Shown here piece after piece: positions 16,230-25,551 of a stretch of DNA of 55,461 nucleotides. A program made the translations under genes and the position numbers. The notes under the pieces are model-generated. The model worked only from the letters and a program-made list of their open reading frames with translations, had not been told where the DNA came from and searched no databases. Location of the stretch: positions 1 to 55,461 of the forward strand of contig JARLJI010000204.1 of the NCBI GenBank assembly GCA_031291295.1. The letters are read 5' to 3'. The stretch's first letter is position 1. Each line of letters opens with the position of its first letter. The stretch comes from Rhodoferax sp. Its GTDB lineage: Bacteria > Pseudomonadota > Gammaproteobacteria > Burkholderiales > Burkholderiaceae_C.

Positions 16230-17330
16230 TCAGTCGAACACGGGCGTCTCCACGCCCAGCACCTTGTGCAGCTTGGGGCTGGTGGTGGTGTACTGCAGGT
16301 GGATCTTCTTGTCCGGGAAGATGAACGGCGCGGCCGCAAAGGCGGCCAGCGCACACTCGTGAAAGCCGCTCAAAATCAGCTTCTTCTTGCCCGGGTAGAT
16401 GTTGATGTCGCCCACCGCAAAAATGCCGGGTACGCTGGTGGAAAACTTCTCGGTGTCGACCTTGAGCTGCTTGCGCTCGATATCCAGGCCCCATTCGGCG
16501 ATCGGGCCCAGCTTCGGGCTGAGTCCGAAAAACACCAGCAGCACATCCAGCGGCACCACGCGGGTCACGCCGTCGGCGCCCGTCGCTTTGGCGCCCGTAA
16601 GCCGGCCATCTTTCTCCTCGTAGCCGGTGATCTGGCCGATGATGAACTGCATCTCGTAGGCGTTGCACAGCTCGTGCATCTTCGCGACGCTGGCCGGCGC
16701 CGCCTTGAAGCCGTCGCGGCGGTGGATCAGGATCACGCTCTCGGCCTTGTGCGGACCGTCCTTGACAAAGTTCAGCGCCCAGTCGAGGGCGGAGTCGCCG
16801 CCACCCACAATCACCAGGTTCTTCCCCGCAAAATCCGCCGGGTTCTTGACGCGATAGAACAGTTGCGAGCCTTCGAACTTGTCCAGGCCGTCAACCTTCA
16901 ACAGGCGCGGCTGGAACGCACCGACACCGGCGGCGATGAAGATGGTCTTGGTCAGGAAACGCGTGCCCCTGGAGGTTTCGACATAAAATCGGCCCTCATC
17001 CTTCTTTTCCACCACCGTCACTTCCTGTCCAAAATGGAAGGTCGCGCCGAACGGCTCGATCTGCTTGAGCAGCGAGTCTGTCAGTTCCTGGCCGGTGCAT
17101 ACCGGCACGGCGGGAATGTCGTAGATCGGCTTGTCGGGGTAGAGCTCGACGCACTGGCCGCCGGGATGGGCCAGCGAGTCGATCACGTGGGCCTTGATCT
17201 CGAGCAGGCCGAGCTCGAACACCTGGAACAGGCCGACCGGGCCTGCGCCGACGATGACGGCATCGGTTTCAATCGGGCCATCGTGGGCTTGGGCGGTGTT
17301 GATCACTTCTTGGTTCAGTTGAGGTTCCAT
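16230..17330 (-). CDS. ferredoxin--NADP(+) reductase, thioredoxin-reductase-like
   Basis: A 366-residue FAD/NAD(P)-dependent oxidoreductase of the TrxR-like FNR type that lacks the redox-active CxxC. The FAD-binding site is [19 protein letters not shown], the NADPH-binding site is [17 protein letters not shown], and the late FAD site is [19 protein letters not shown]. It moves electrons between NADPH and ferredoxin in the cytoplasm. The start ATG 17328-17330 is chosen because the fold begins just after it; the frame extends further but through the fdxA gene region. fdxA lies 35 bases upstream on the same strand, so both are probably one transcription unit and redox partners. Confidence 0.92.
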   Translation of the reverse strand: MEPQLNQEVINTAQAHDGPIETDAVIVGAGPVGLFQVFELGLLEIKAHVIDSLAHPGGQCVELYPDKPIYDIPAVPVCTGQELTDSLLKQIEPFGATFHFGQEVTVVEKKDEGRFYVETSRGTRFLTKTIFIAAGVGAFQPRLLKVDGLDKFEGSQLFYRVKNPADFAGKNLVIVGGGDSALDWALNFVKDGPHKAESVILIHRRDGFKAAPASVAKMHELCNAYEMQFIIGQITGYEEKDGRLTGAKATGADGVTRVVPLDVLLVFFGLSPKLGPIAEWGLDIERKQLKVDTEKFSTSVPGIFAVGDINIYPGKKKLILSGFHECALAAFAAAPFIFPDKKIHLQYTTTSPKLHKVLGVETPVFD

Positions 17331-17365
17331 AATTCTTTCGCCGGGTCTGCGGCAAACCCGGTGCT

Positions 17366-17695
17366 TTAACGCACCAGCTCGCCGATTTTGTCGGTCTTGT
17401 CTTTCCATTCTTCGGCGTCGTCGAGCGCCGGTTTGCGTTTCGTGATGCTCTTCCAGCCGGGCGCATGGCTCAACTCGACATTGAGCTTGATGAAGGACAT
17501 TTGATCAGCGGGAAGATCTTCTTCGGCGTAAATCGCATTCACCGGGCATTCGGGGATGCAGACCGCGCAGTCGATGCACTCGTCGGGGTCGATCACCAGC
17601 ATGTTCGGGCCTTCGCGGAAGCAGTCCACGGGACAGACATCCACACAGTCGGTGTACTTGCAGCGGATACAGGATTCGGTGACGACGTGAGTCAT
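17366..17695 (-). CDS. fdxA: 7Fe-8S ferredoxin FdxA
   Basis: A 109-residue ferredoxin. The cysteines fit one [3Fe-4S] and one [4Fe-4S] cluster: [17 protein letters not shown], then [12 protein letters not shown]. The C-terminal ~45 residues ([19 protein letters not shown]) are the usual extension of the FdxA type. It is a cytoplasmic electron carrier, probably reduced by or reducing the FNR encoded just downstream. Confidence 0.96.
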   Translation of the reverse strand: MTHVVTESCIRCKYTDCVDVCPVDCFREGPNMLVIDPDECIDCAVCIPECPVNAIYAEEDLPADQMSFIKLNVELSHAPGWKSITKRKPALDDAEEWKDKTDKIGELVR

Positions 17696-17760
17696 ATTTT
17701 GTTTTGTTCGGATCGGTCAAAAGAAGGGGCCAGCCCTTGATTTTATTGGGTTTTGCGCGC

Positions 17761-17788
17761 CGGGTCTCGGGGACAGGCCCCGAACCCG
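17761..17788 (-). terminator. stem-loop after the cysN gene
   Basis: A GC-rich inverted repeat, CGGGTtCGGGG with CCCCGAgACCCG, lies about 40 bases past the cysN stop on the minus strand. It has no following T-run, so it may be a weak terminator or a 3' stabilising hairpin of the sulfate operon. Confidence 0.4.
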
Positions 17789-17825
17789 CGCCCCGAAGCG
17801 GTCAAACGCTGATCTGGCGCAAACT

Positions 17826-19187
17826 TTACTGCACCAGCAAGGCGCCCGACGTCTTGTTGGAGGCCGTGTCCACCAGCACCATCGAGCCCATCATGCGCGA
17901 CTGCGCGTAGGGCCGCGTGGCAATGGGCTCCTGCAGCGCAAGTTCCACATGCCCGATGGCATTGGGGGCGAGCTCGGTAGCGTCCTCCTCGGCCAGGGTA
18001 TTGATGTTGAGCCTGTGAACGATGCGGTTGACCCGGGCCTTGACCCAGCGATGGCCATGCAGGGCCCAGTAAACGCGGCCCGCCACCAGCGGCACATCGT
18101 CCATCCAGGCCACCGTGGCGTTCAGCGTGGTCTTGCCCTCAAGGCCGCTCGCGCCGTGCTCGTCATCCGGTTCGCTGGCCAGCAGCCAGTCGCCGCGCGA
18201 CACATCGACCTCGCGGTCCAGCACGATGCCGGCGCTGCGTCCGGCCAGGATGGCCTTGGGCTGGCGCGCGTGATCGAGCACCTGCGCGACCGTGGCGGTT
18301 TGCCCGCTCGGCATGACCGTGATGCTTTGCCCTGGCTGCACGCCGCCCGTGGCGACGCGGCCCCAGAACACGCGCCGGCCCTGCGACGTATCGGAGGACG
18401 ACGAGAACTTCTCGACCCATTGCACCGGAAAGGCAAACGGCTGGGTCGGGTCCGCCGGCGTGTTGGGCAACTGCTCCAGAATTTCCAGCAGACTGGGGCC
18501 GCTGTAGCCGCACCAGCCGTGGTGCTGCTCATCCGGAGCGGCCGCGCTGCGGTCCACCACGTTCCAGCCCTTGAGGGCGGAAATCGGGACGATGGCCCGG
18601 GCCGGAATCTGCGCCGATTCGGCAAAGGTGCGCAAGGCGGCACTGATGTTGGCAAAGGCCAACGTGGAGTCTGCCACTGCGTCGAGCTTGTTCACGGCAA
18701 ACACGATCGACGGCACGCGCAGCAGATTCACCAGCAGCGAGTGGCGCCGGGTTTGCGCCAGCAATTCCAGTTGGGGGTTGTTCCAGTCCAGCTTGGTCGC
18801 ATCCACCAGCACCACAGCAGCATCGGCGCTCGAGGCCGCCGTCACCATGTTGCGGGTGTACTGTTCGTGGCCCGGTGCGTCGCCGATGATGAACTTGCGC
18901 TGCTCGGTGGCGAAGTAGCGGTAGGCCACGTCGATGGTGATGCCCTGTTCGCGCTCGGCCGACAGGCCGTCGGTCAGCAGCGCCAGGTCGGTGGTGCCGC
19001 CGCGCTGCACGCCGGCCAGATGGTCCTGCAGCACCGTGCGGCTGTCCACCAGCAGGCGGCCGATCAAGGTGCACTTGCCGTCGTCGACCGATCCGCAGGT
19101 GATGAACCGCAGTGCCGATTCATGGTCATTTTGGCCTGCAGTCCCCGTGTACTCTTCGCGAGTTGCTATCAAAGTAGTAGTGCTCAT
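17826..19187 (-). CDS. cysN: sulfate adenylyltransferase subunit 1 (GTPase)
   Basis: CysN uses GTP hydrolysis to drive CysD-catalysed sulfate activation to APS. It has 453 residues, with no fused CysC kinase domain. GTPase motifs are DAPGHEQYTRNM (G3) and NKLD (G4), followed by the beta-barrel domains. The P-loop reads GSVDDGKCT where the family has GKST, placing Cys at the Mg-ligand Ser position; this is read directly from codon TGC. The first ~20 residues (MSTTTLIATREEYTGTAGQN) come from dispersed repeat copy D and precede the normal start of homology (ALRFITCGS). The start overlaps the cysD stop by one base. Confidence 0.93.
   Translation of the reverse strand: MSTTTLIATREEYTGTAGQNDHESALRFITCGSVDDGKCTLIGRLLVDSRTVLQDHLAGVQRGGTTDLALLTDGLSAEREQGITIDVAYRYFATEQRKFIIGDAPGHEQYTRNMVTAASSADAAVVLVDATKLDWNNPQLELLAQTRRHSLLVNLLRVPSIVFAVNKLDAVADSTLAFANISAALRTFAESAQIPARAIVPISALKGWNVVDRSAAAPDEQHHGWCGYSGPSLLEILEQLPNTPADPTQPFAFPVQWVEKFSSSSDTSQGRRVFWGRVATGGVQPGQSITVMPSGQTATVAQVLDHARQPKAILAGRSAGIVLDREVDVSRGDWLLASEPDDEHGASGLEGKTTLNATVAWMDDVPLVAGRVYWALHGHRWVKARVNRIVHRLNINTLAEEDATELAPNAIGHVELALQEPIATRPYAQSRMMGSMVLVDTASNKTSGALLVQ
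19128..19182 (-). repeat. dispersed ~55-bp repeat, copy D (encodes the CysN N-terminus)
   Basis: On the minus strand it reads TTTGATAGC, then a fixed 28-base tract ending ACTGCAGGCC, then AAAAT. It is read in frame as LIATREEYTGTAGQN, gap-free with the DsbB and DUF934 copies. Confidence 0.85.
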
Positions 19188-20131
19188 CAGAAATACCCGT
19201 CCTTCTTGCGTTTTTCCATCGACGCGTCCGAGGTCTTGTCGTCCATGCGCGTGGCGCCGCGTTCGCTCACGTCGGCGGCCAGCGTCTCGATCACGACCTC
19301 GGCCGCCGAGCCGGCCAGGCTGGCCACCGGGCAGGTGCAGGTGATGTCGCCCACGGTGCGAAAGCGCACGTCCCGGGTGACAGCAACCTCACCGTCGCGC
19401 AGCGGCGTCAGCGGCGTCACGGGCACCAGCAGGCCTTTGCGTTCGACCACTTCGCGGGGGTGCGTGTAGTAGAGCTGCGGCAGGGCAATCTGTTCGCGCT
19501 CGATGTACTGCCAGACGTCCAGCTCGGTCCAGTTGGAGATCGGGAATACGCGAAAGTGTTCGCCGGGGGCCAGGCGCGTGTTGAACAGGGTCCACAGCTC
19601 GGGCCGCTGCGCCTTGGGCTGCCACTGGCCGAAGCCGTCGCGGTGCGAGAAGATGCGCTCCTTGGCGCGGGCCTTTTCCTCGTCGCGGCGCGCGCCGCCA
19701 ATCAGCGCATCGAAGCGGAATTCATCAATCGCCTCGAGCAGCGTGACCGACTGGTGCACGTTGCGGCTCTCGCCCGCATGGGCCAGCCGCACGGTGCCGC
19801 GCGCCATCGAATCTTCCACCTTGCGCACGATCAGTTTGGCGCCGAGCTGGTGGGCGCGCAGGTCGCGGAAATCGGTCACTTCGGAGAAGTTGTGGCCGGT
19901 GTCGATCATCAAGAGCGGATAGGGAATGCGGCCGACGCCGAAGGCCTTCTCGGCGCACTTGAGCAGCACCAGCGAATCCTTGCCGCCCGAGAACAGCAGG
20001 GTTGGGCGCTCGAACGCGGCAGCGACCTCGCGCAGGATGAAGATGGTTTCTTCTTCCAGCGCGTCCAGGTGATGGTTGCTGAGGGTGTGGAGCAGTTCGG
20101 GTTCGAGCGAAAAGTCGGTACGGGCGTTCAT
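19187..20131 (-). CDS. cysD: sulfate adenylyltransferase subunit 2
   Basis: CysD is the adenylyl-transferring subunit that makes APS from ATP and sulfate. It has 314 residues with the PP-loop SGGKDSLVLL near residue 50, the family motifs MIDTGHNFSEVTDFRD, GGARRDEEKARAKERIFS and FPISNWTELDVWQYI, and the usual C-terminal SMEKRKKDGYF. It starts at ATG 20129-20131, four bases inside the cysH stop region, and ends in a one-base overlap with cysN. It forms a heterodimer with CysN. Confidence 0.96.
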   Translation of the reverse strand: MNARTDFSLEPELLHTLSNHHLDALEEETIFILREVAAAFERPTLLFSGGKDSLVLLKCAEKAFGVGRIPYPLLMIDTGHNFSEVTDFRDLRAHQLGAKLIVRKVEDSMARGTVRLAHAGESRNVHQSVTLLEAIDEFRFDALIGGARRDEEKARAKERIFSHRDGFGQWQPKAQRPELWTLFNTRLAPGEHFRVFPISNWTELDVWQYIEREQIALPQLYYTHPREVVERKGLLVPVTPLTPLRDGEVAVTRDVRFRTVGDITCTCPVASLAGSAAEVVIETLAADVSERGATRMDDKTSDASMEKRKKDGYF

Positions 20132-20901
20132 GCGGTGGCCTCCTCGGAAGTATTTGTCGGTTTCACGTGCAGGCCGCACTCCTTCGCGGCCTCGTCTTCC
20201 CACCACCAGCGGCCGGCGCGGAAGTCCTCGCCCAGGCTGATGGCTCGCGTGCAGGGCGCGCAGCCGATGCTGGGATAAAACTGGTCGTGCAGCGGGTTGT
20301 AGGCCACCTGGTGCAGGGCGATGTAGTGCCACACGTCGCCCCAGGTCCAGTTCGCCAGCGGGTTGAACTTGACGCGGCCGGTGCCGCCGGCAACATCGCT
20401 GGTATCAATCATCGGCACCTCGGCGCGCGCGCCCGATTGTTCGCGGCGCATGCCCGTGAGCCAGGCCTTTTTGCCCGCTAACGCGCGCGCCAAAGGCTCG
20501 ACCTTGCGGATATGGCAGCAGGCCTTGCGCAGATCAACGCTTTTGTACATGGCGTCCTTGCCTTCTTTGGCCACGAACTGGATCACCGATTCATTCACCG
20601 GTTTGAACACCTCGACCGGCGCCCGCGACGTGGCCTGCAGCTGCGCCAGCAGCTGCAGCGTCTCGGCGTGCAGCATGCCGGTCTCCAGCACGAAGATGCC
20701 GATGTCCAGTGTCAAAGCATTGATCAGGTGGCTGATCACCATGTCTTCGGCGCCGAGGCTGGAGGCCTGCGTGACGAGCGGCGCGGCTGCGCCCGGCGCG
20801 CGGGCGAAGTCGTGCGCGGCCAGCTTCAGCAGCGCCGTGGTGGCGGCCAGTTTCGCAGCGAAATCGGCTGACGGCCTGGCATGCAGCTCAACCGCGCTCA
20901 T
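20128..20901 (-). CDS. cysH: adenylylsulfate (APS/PAPS) reductase
   Basis: A 257-residue thioredoxin-dependent reductase converting activated sulfate to sulfite. It has the nucleotide-binding SLGAEDMVI and the catalytic GCAPCTRAI tail region. The cysteine pairs KACCHIRKVEPL and CAPC fit the [4Fe-4S] cluster of APS reductases, so it probably uses APS directly. This agrees with the absence of a cysC kinase in the operon. It overlaps neighbours on both sides (ATGA with the DUF934 gene and with cysD). Confidence 0.94.
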   Translation of the reverse strand: MSAVELHARPSADFAAKLAATTALLKLAAHDFARAPGAAAPLVTQASSLGAEDMVISHLINALTLDIGIFVLETGMLHAETLQLLAQLQATSRAPVEVFKPVNESVIQFVAKEGKDAMYKSVDLRKACCHIRKVEPLARALAGKKAWLTGMRREQSGARAEVPMIDTSDVAGGTGRVKFNPLANWTWGDVWHYIALHQVAYNPLHDQFYPSIGCAPCTRAISLGEDFRAGRWWWEDEAAKECGLHVKPTNTSEEATA

Positions 20902-21287
20902 GCGGTGGCCTCCAAAAAGTGCGGCTGCCGGTGAACCGCGTCGGCTTGGTAGAACGCGTGGTAGCGGTCGAACTGGCGCTGCGCGGCGCTGGCATCGACA
21001 CCTTCGCGCAACACGGCCGAATCAAACCCGGAGCGGTACATCTGCACCAGCTGGTCGATCAGCACGTCGCCGGTGGCGCGGATTTCGCCCTTGAAGCCAA
21101 GCCGGCGGCGCAGCAAAAAGGCCTGGCTGAAGGCGCGGCCGTCGGTGAACTTGGGGAAGTTCAGGTCGATGCGCTCGATGCCATCCAGCTTCAGCTCGCG
21201 CGGATCGGCGTCGTTCGCGAGTTCGATGACATTTTGGCTTGAAGCCCCCGTCTGGTGGGCGTTGTTAGTTATTAATTTAATAGTCAT
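20898..21287 (-). CDS. DUF934 domain protein of the sulfate operon
   Basis: A 129-residue protein of the family that follows cysI in many proteobacteria; its role in sulfite reduction is accepted from context, but no activity is established. Core motifs are DPRELKLDGIERIDLNFPKF, DGRAFSQAFLLRRRLGF and ATGDVLIDQLVQMYRSGFD. The first ~19 residues (MTIKLITNNAHQTGASSQN) are encoded by dispersed repeat copy E, which even provides the start codon. It lies nine bases after cysI and overlaps cysH. Confidence 0.88.
   Translation of the reverse strand: MTIKLITNNAHQTGASSQNVIELANDADPRELKLDGIERIDLNFPKFTDGRAFSQAFLLRRRLGFKGEIRATGDVLIDQLVQMYRSGFDSAVLREGVDASAAQRQFDRYHAFYQADAVHRQPHFLEATA
21231..21286 (-). repeat. 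dispersed ~55-bp repeat, copy E (encodes the DUF934 protein N-terminus)
   Basis: Minus-strand copy: ACTATTAAATTAATAACT, then a fixed 28-base tract ending GGGCTTCAAGCC, then AAAATG. It is translated as LITNNAHQTGASSQN in the same frame and with the same length as copies C and D. Confidence 0.85.
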
Positions 21288-21296
21288 GGCAGTCTT

Positions 21297-23114
21297 TCAG
21301 GCAGCGACGGCTTCGGCTTCGGTCCTGTGGGCCGGTTTGCCGGTACTGATGCGCGCGCCATTGGCGGCGGCCTTGAACGGCTCGATGCCGACCCGGCGCA
21401 GCGTGGCGATGAAGGGCTCGCCGCTCTGGCGTACATCGCGGTAGGTGTTCAAAATGGCTTCGATCACCTCGGGCACTTCGTCCGCCGTGAACGACGGGCC
21501 GACGATCTTGCCCGGCGTGGCGGGGCCCGACAGCGTCGTGCCATCGGCGCCGCCCAGCGACACCTGGTACCACTCCTTGCCGTCCTTGTCGACGCCCAGC
21601 ACACCGATGTGGCCGCTGTGGTGATGCCCGCAGGAGTTGATGCAGCCGCTCATGTGCAGGTCGATCTCGCCCAGGTCGTCGAGCTCGTCGAGGTCCTGGT
21701 AGCGCTGCATGAGGGCAGCGGCGATGGGCAGCGAGCGTGCATTCGCCAGCGAGCAGAAATCGCCGCCGGGGCAGACGATCATGTCGGTCAGCAGGCCGAT
21801 GTTGGGACGCGCGAAACCGGCCTTGCGCGCGGCGCGCCACAGCTCGGGCAACTGGTCGCAGCGCACCCAGGGCAGGAGCAGGTTCTGGCTGTGTGTGACG
21901 CGCGCCTCGCCGGCGCTGAACTGGTCGGCCAGGTCGGCGGCAATCTCGAGCTGGTCGCCCGTGGCATCGCCGGGGGCTTGGCCGAGGCGCTTGAAGGACA
22001 GTGTCACGGCGCGCAGGTCGGGGTTTTTGTGCGGCGCCACGTTGCGCGCCAGCCAGCGGCCAAACTCGACATCGTCTTCCGCGGCGGCGCGCAGGATCTG
22101 CGCCATCTTGGCGTCCGCACCCTTGCGGTCGCATTGCAGGGTGGGCGGCACGAAAGAGGCCGTCACGCGGTCCAGCTCGGCCTGCGAAATGGTGTGCGGC
22201 GCGCCGTCGATCTCGACGATCTGCTTGTACTCGGCCTCCACCTCGTCGATGTAGCGCTGGCCTTCGGCCTTCACCAGGATCTTGATGCGCGCCTTCCAGA
22301 CGTTGTCGCGCCGGCCGTAGCGGTTGTACACGCGAATCACGGCCTCGAGGTAGTTCATGAGCTGGTTCCACGGCAGGAACTCGCGCACCACGGTGCCTAT
22401 GACCGGCGTGCGGCCCATGCCGCCGCCTATCAGCACCTTGAAGCCGAGCTCGCCCGCGTCATTGCGCCGCATCTGCAGCCCGACGTCGTACCAGCCGATG
22501 GCGGCGCGGTCTTCCTTGGCGCCGTTCAGGGCGATCTTGAATTTGCGCGGCAGGAACGCGAACTCGGGGTGCAGGGTGCTCCACTGGCGCAGGATTTCGC
22601 AGAACGGGCGCGGGTCGGCGATCTCGTCCACTGCGATGCCGGCCAGCTCTTCGGTGCTGATGTTGCGGATGGTGTTGCCGCTGGTCTGGATGCCATGCAT
22701 GTTGACGGTTGCCAGCAGGTCCATCACATCGGCGGCCTTGTCCAGCGGGATCCAGTTGAACTGCACGTTGAGGCGCGTGGTGAAGTGGCCATAGCCCTTT
22801 TTCAGCTTGGGCGCGCCCAGCGTGCCCAGCTCGTCCTGTTTCGCCTGGGCGTCGCGGAAAATCTGGGCGTCGGGTTGGTCGTATTCGCGGGCAATTTTGG
22901 CCAGCACGCGCAACTGGGCGCTGGACAGCTCGCCATACGGCACGGCGATGCGCGCCATCGGTGCGTAGCGCTGGATGTACCAGCCGTTTTGCAGACGCAG
23001 CGGCTTGATCTCGTCGTCGCTGAGCTCGCCGGCCTGCCAGCGCTCGAGCTGGTCACGGAATTGCATGGCGCGCAGCTTGACGAACTGTTTGTCGAAGTCG
23101 GTGTATTGGTACAT
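21297..23114 (-). CDS. cysI: assimilatory nitrite/sulfite reductase hemoprotein
   Basis: A 605-residue siroheme/[4Fe-4S] enzyme that reduces sulfite to sulfide. It begins MYQYTDFDKQFV. The two cysteine groups that hold the cluster and siroheme are CPGGDFC and MSGCINSCGHHH. It is the ferredoxin-type or single-subunit form; no cysJ flavoprotein gene is present. FdxA and FNR, encoded a few kilobases away, are possible electron donors (inference). It sits between tauE and the DUF934 gene in one operon. Confidence 0.94.
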   Translation of the reverse strand: MYQYTDFDKQFVKLRAMQFRDQLERWQAGELSDDEIKPLRLQNGWYIQRYAPMARIAVPYGELSSAQLRVLAKIAREYDQPDAQIFRDAQAKQDELGTLGAPKLKKGYGHFTTRLNVQFNWIPLDKAADVMDLLATVNMHGIQTSGNTIRNISTEELAGIAVDEIADPRPFCEILRQWSTLHPEFAFLPRKFKIALNGAKEDRAAIGWYDVGLQMRRNDAGELGFKVLIGGGMGRTPVIGTVVREFLPWNQLMNYLEAVIRVYNRYGRRDNVWKARIKILVKAEGQRYIDEVEAEYKQIVEIDGAPHTISQAELDRVTASFVPPTLQCDRKGADAKMAQILRAAAEDDVEFGRWLARNVAPHKNPDLRAVTLSFKRLGQAPGDATGDQLEIAADLADQFSAGEARVTHSQNLLLPWVRCDQLPELWRAARKAGFARPNIGLLTDMIVCPGGDFCSLANARSLPIAAALMQRYQDLDELDDLGEIDLHMSGCINSCGHHHSGHIGVLGVDKDGKEWYQVSLGGADGTTLSGPATPGKIVGPSFTADEVPEVIEAILNTYRDVRQSGEPFIATLRRVGIEPFKAAANGARISTGKPAHRTEAEAVAA

Positions 23115-23149
23115 GGTTCAGTCAGTTCCAGGGTCGGTTGCGCGAAATA

Positions 23150-23941
23150 TCAAAGGGCGATCAGCTTGGCCCCGGCATAGGCCATGAGCACGGACAAAAG
23201 GGAGCGAATCACGCGGTCGGGCGTCTTGCGCATCAGCAGGGAGCCGATCCAGATGCCGGGCAGCGAGCCTGCCAGCAGCCAGAGCAGCAGCGGCCAGTCG
23301 ACCGAGCCGATGGAGGCGTGACCGAGGCCGGCCACCAGCGTCAGCGGCACGGCGTGGGCAATGTCGGCGGCCACGATGCGCGGCAGCGGCAGCGTGGGGT
23401 ACAGCAGCATCAGCACCAGCACGCCAATGGCGCCGGCACCGACGGAGGTGAGCGTGACCAGCGCGCCCACAAGCGCGCCAAACAGCACGGCCAGCACCCG
23501 GCTGCGGGGCTGGATGGCCAGCGCCAGCGCGTCGGCGTTGATATGGCGCGGTGCGGCCTTGCCGGCCACCGCCTTGTACAGGGTGGCTGCCGCGGTCAGC
23601 AGCAGCGCGGCACCCAGTGTGCTGGTCATGATTTGCTGCACCGCTGGGTTGGCGGGCCCGACGGTATGCAGGATATAGAGCGTGACGAGGGCGGCCGGAA
23701 TGCTGCCCACCGCCGTCAACCCGACCACGGACCAGTCGATCACCCGGGCGCGGGCCAGGCCGATCGAGCCACCCATCTTGGTGAAAGACGCAAACAGCAG
23801 GTCCGTGCCAATGGCCAGGTGCGGCTTGACGCGGAAAAAGAAGATCAGCAAGGGCGTCATCAACGAGCCGCCGCCGACCCCGGTCAGGCCGACGACAAAG
23901 CCGACAAAGAAGCCGGCGCAGATGAAAGCGAACTCATGCAT
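23150..23941 (-). CDS. TauE/SafE family sulfite/anion transporter
   Basis: A 263-residue inner-membrane protein with about eight hydrophobic helices and the family repeats FFVGFVVGLTGVGGGSLMTPLLI and GALVTLTSVGAGAIGVLVL. TauE/SafE proteins move sulfite, sulfoacetate or other sulfur-containing anions. It is the first gene of the sulfate operon, 35 bases before cysI, so it probably handles a sulfur anion, perhaps sulfite overflow. The direction of transport cannot be told. Confidence 0.9.
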   Translation of the reverse strand: MHEFAFICAGFFVGFVVGLTGVGGGSLMTPLLIFFFRVKPHLAIGTDLLFASFTKMGGSIGLARARVIDWSVVGLTAVGSIPAALVTLYILHTVGPANPAVQQIMTSTLGAALLLTAAATLYKAVAGKAAPRHINADALALAIQPRSRVLAVLFGALVGALVTLTSVGAGAIGVLVLMLLYPTLPLPRIVAADIAHAVPLTLVAGLGHASIGSVDWPLLLWLLAGSLPGIWIGSLLMRKTPDRVIRSLLSVLMAYAGAKLIAL

Positions 23942-23959
23942 GGACGCGACTTTAAAAGT

Positions 23960-24018
23960 GCGCCTTATAAAAACAAACTATTTATTTGTTCTACGCTTAT
24001 ATGCATAAGCTTATGCAC
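23960..24018 (-). promoter_or_regulatory. promoter region of the sulfate operon with a 14-bp palindrome
   Basis: Upstream of tauE lies the perfect palindrome GCATAAGCTTATGC (24003-24016), overlapping a second symmetrical pair CTTAT-ATGC-ATAAG. A -10-like TATAAG follows nearer the gene on the minus strand, with no good -35, as expected for an activator-dependent promoter. CysB, encoded at 43410-44363, is the natural candidate, but the site assignment is inference. Confidence 0.45.
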
Positions 24019-24039
24019 CAGCATTGGTGCGATAGAGCT

Positions 24040-25392
24040 TCAGTCTTGCAGCAGCTGGCGGCCCCTGGCCAGATAAGCCTCCATCTCGGCCGGCGGGACC
24101 ATGCCGCCGCCTGTGGCCCATACCAGATGGGTGGCGTGGGCAAGACGCGCCGGGCTCAGGCCGGCACGGGCCCGATAGCCCTGCCGCTCGCCCAGCACCC
24201 GGGCCATGCCCGGCACGCCGGCCAGCGCCGACGGCTCCAGGCGTATCCCTTCACAACTATCCATGAGCGCCAGCAAACGGTACAGCTCTTCGTCGCTGAC
24301 GGTGTAGTAACCGTCCAGCAGGCGCTGCATGGCACGGCCGACAAAGCCGGAGGCGCGGCCCACGGCCAGCCCGTCGGCGGCGGTGACGTTGTCGATGCCG
24401 AAGTCCTGCACCGACACGGCATCGTGCAGCCCGGTATACACACCCAGCAGCATGCACGGCGAGTGGGTGGGTTCGGCAAAGATGCAGTGCACGGCGTCGC
24501 CGAAGGCCAGCTTGAGCCCGAAAGCCACGCCGCCAGGGCCGCCGCCCACGCCGCAAGGCAGGTAGACGAACAGCGGGTGTTCGGCGTCCACCTCGATATG
24601 GGCCGCGGCCAGCTGGCCTTTCAGCCGTTCCGCCGCCACCGCGTAGCCCAAAAACAGGCTGGTCGAGTTCTCGTCGTCGACAAAGTGGCAGTTGAGGTCG
24701 GATTCGGCCTGCTTGCGGCCCTCGGCCACCGCCACGCTGTAGTCGCAGGCGTACTCCACCACAGTGACGCCGTGCGAGCGCAGCTTGTCCTTCTTCCATT
24801 GGCGCGCGTCGGCCGACATGTGCACGGTCACCTGGAAACCCAGGCGCGCACTCATGATGCCGATCGACAGGCCCAGGTTGCCGGTGGAGCCGACGGCGAT
24901 CTTGTACTGGCCAAAGAAGGCGCGCGCCTTGTCGCTGTCCAGCACGGCGTAATCGTCGCCGGCTTGCAGCAGGCCGCCGGCCAGTGCCAGGTCTTCGGCG
25001 TGCTTGAGCACTTCGTAAATGCCGCCTCTAGCCTTGATGGAGCCGGAAATCGGCAGATGGCTGTCGGTTTTGAGCCACAAGGCGCCGCCGCCTGGCGCCA
25101 GGCCGTAGCGCTGGCTCAACAGCGCTTGCAAGTCGGGCAGGGGCCGGATGCCCGATTCAATGATGCCGCCACTCGCCGCCGTCTCGGGAAACGCCCGCAT
25201 GATGTAGGGTGAAAAGCGCGACAGCCGGGTGCTGGCGTCGGCCACGTCAGCGGCGGTGAGGCCCACGTCGCCCAGCGCCTGTGCCGTGGGGGCGATCGCC
25301 GGGTTGAACCAGCTGGTTTCTTTCAACGCCACCAGTTCGCGGATCAAGGGGTGGCTGGCGTACCAGTCTTCCAGTGTCTTGCCCAAAATCAT
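24040..25392 (-). CDS. dsdA: D-serine ammonia-lyase
   Basis: A 450-residue PLP enzyme that converts D-serine to pyruvate and ammonia. Motifs are [18 protein letters not shown] with the PLP lysine, [24 protein letters not shown] for the phosphate, and the C-terminal [13 protein letters not shown]. The start ATG 25390-25392 is chosen because homology begins at [16 protein letters not shown]. There is no dsdC or dsdX beside it. It is divergent from a periplasmic binding protein gene with a shared 159-base control region. Confidence 0.94.
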   Translation of the reverse strand: MILGKTLEDWYASHPLIRELVALKETSWFNPAIAPTAQALGDVGLTAADVADASTRLSRFSPYIMRAFPETAASGGIIESGIRPLPDLQALLSQRYGLAPGGGALWLKTDSHLPISGSIKARGGIYEVLKHAEDLALAGGLLQAGDDYAVLDSDKARAFFGQYKIAVGSTGNLGLSIGIMSARLGFQVTVHMSADARQWKKDKLRSHGVTVVEYACDYSVAVAEGRKQAESDLNCHFVDDENSTSLFLGYAVAAERLKGQLAAAHIEVDAEHPLFVYLPCGVGGGPGGVAFGLKLAFGDAVHCIFAEPTHSPCMLLGVYTGLHDAVSVQDFGIDNVTAADGLAVGRASGFVGRAMQRLLDGYYTVSDEELYRLLALMDSCEGIRLEPSALAGVPGMARVLGERQGYRARAGLSPARLAHATHLVWATGGGMVPPAEMEAYLARGRQLLQD

Positions 25393-25500
25393 GGTGCGGT
25401 TCCTTGATGGATCTAACTTTTTTGGCATAGGACGAATACGCAGGGGTGGTTTCAAGTGTTCGAAAATTCAACCCGCACAAGATTGCGATTTTGTACTTGT

Positions 25501-25529
25501 TTGACCTGTAGCCGCGCCGACGCTGTTAG
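25501..25529 (+). promoter_or_regulatory. possible sigma-70 promoter of the binding-protein gene
   Basis: TTGACC at 25501-25506 and TGTTAG 17 bases further on precede the gene by a short leader with GGAG at 25543-25546. The -10 match is weak, so this is only a candidate. Confidence 0.35.
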
Positions 25530-25551
25530 AGTGCGTGGCCTTGGAGAATTC

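Noticed and set aside
17949..19469. 506-codon open frame on the plus strand
   Set aside because: It is antisense to cysN and cysD, both certain genes, and its translation is a composition artefact.
21327..23180. 617-codon open frame on the plus strand
   Set aside because: It is entirely antisense to cysI, has His/Gln/Val-rich low-complexity translation typical of shadow frames in high-GC coding DNA, and has no family signature.
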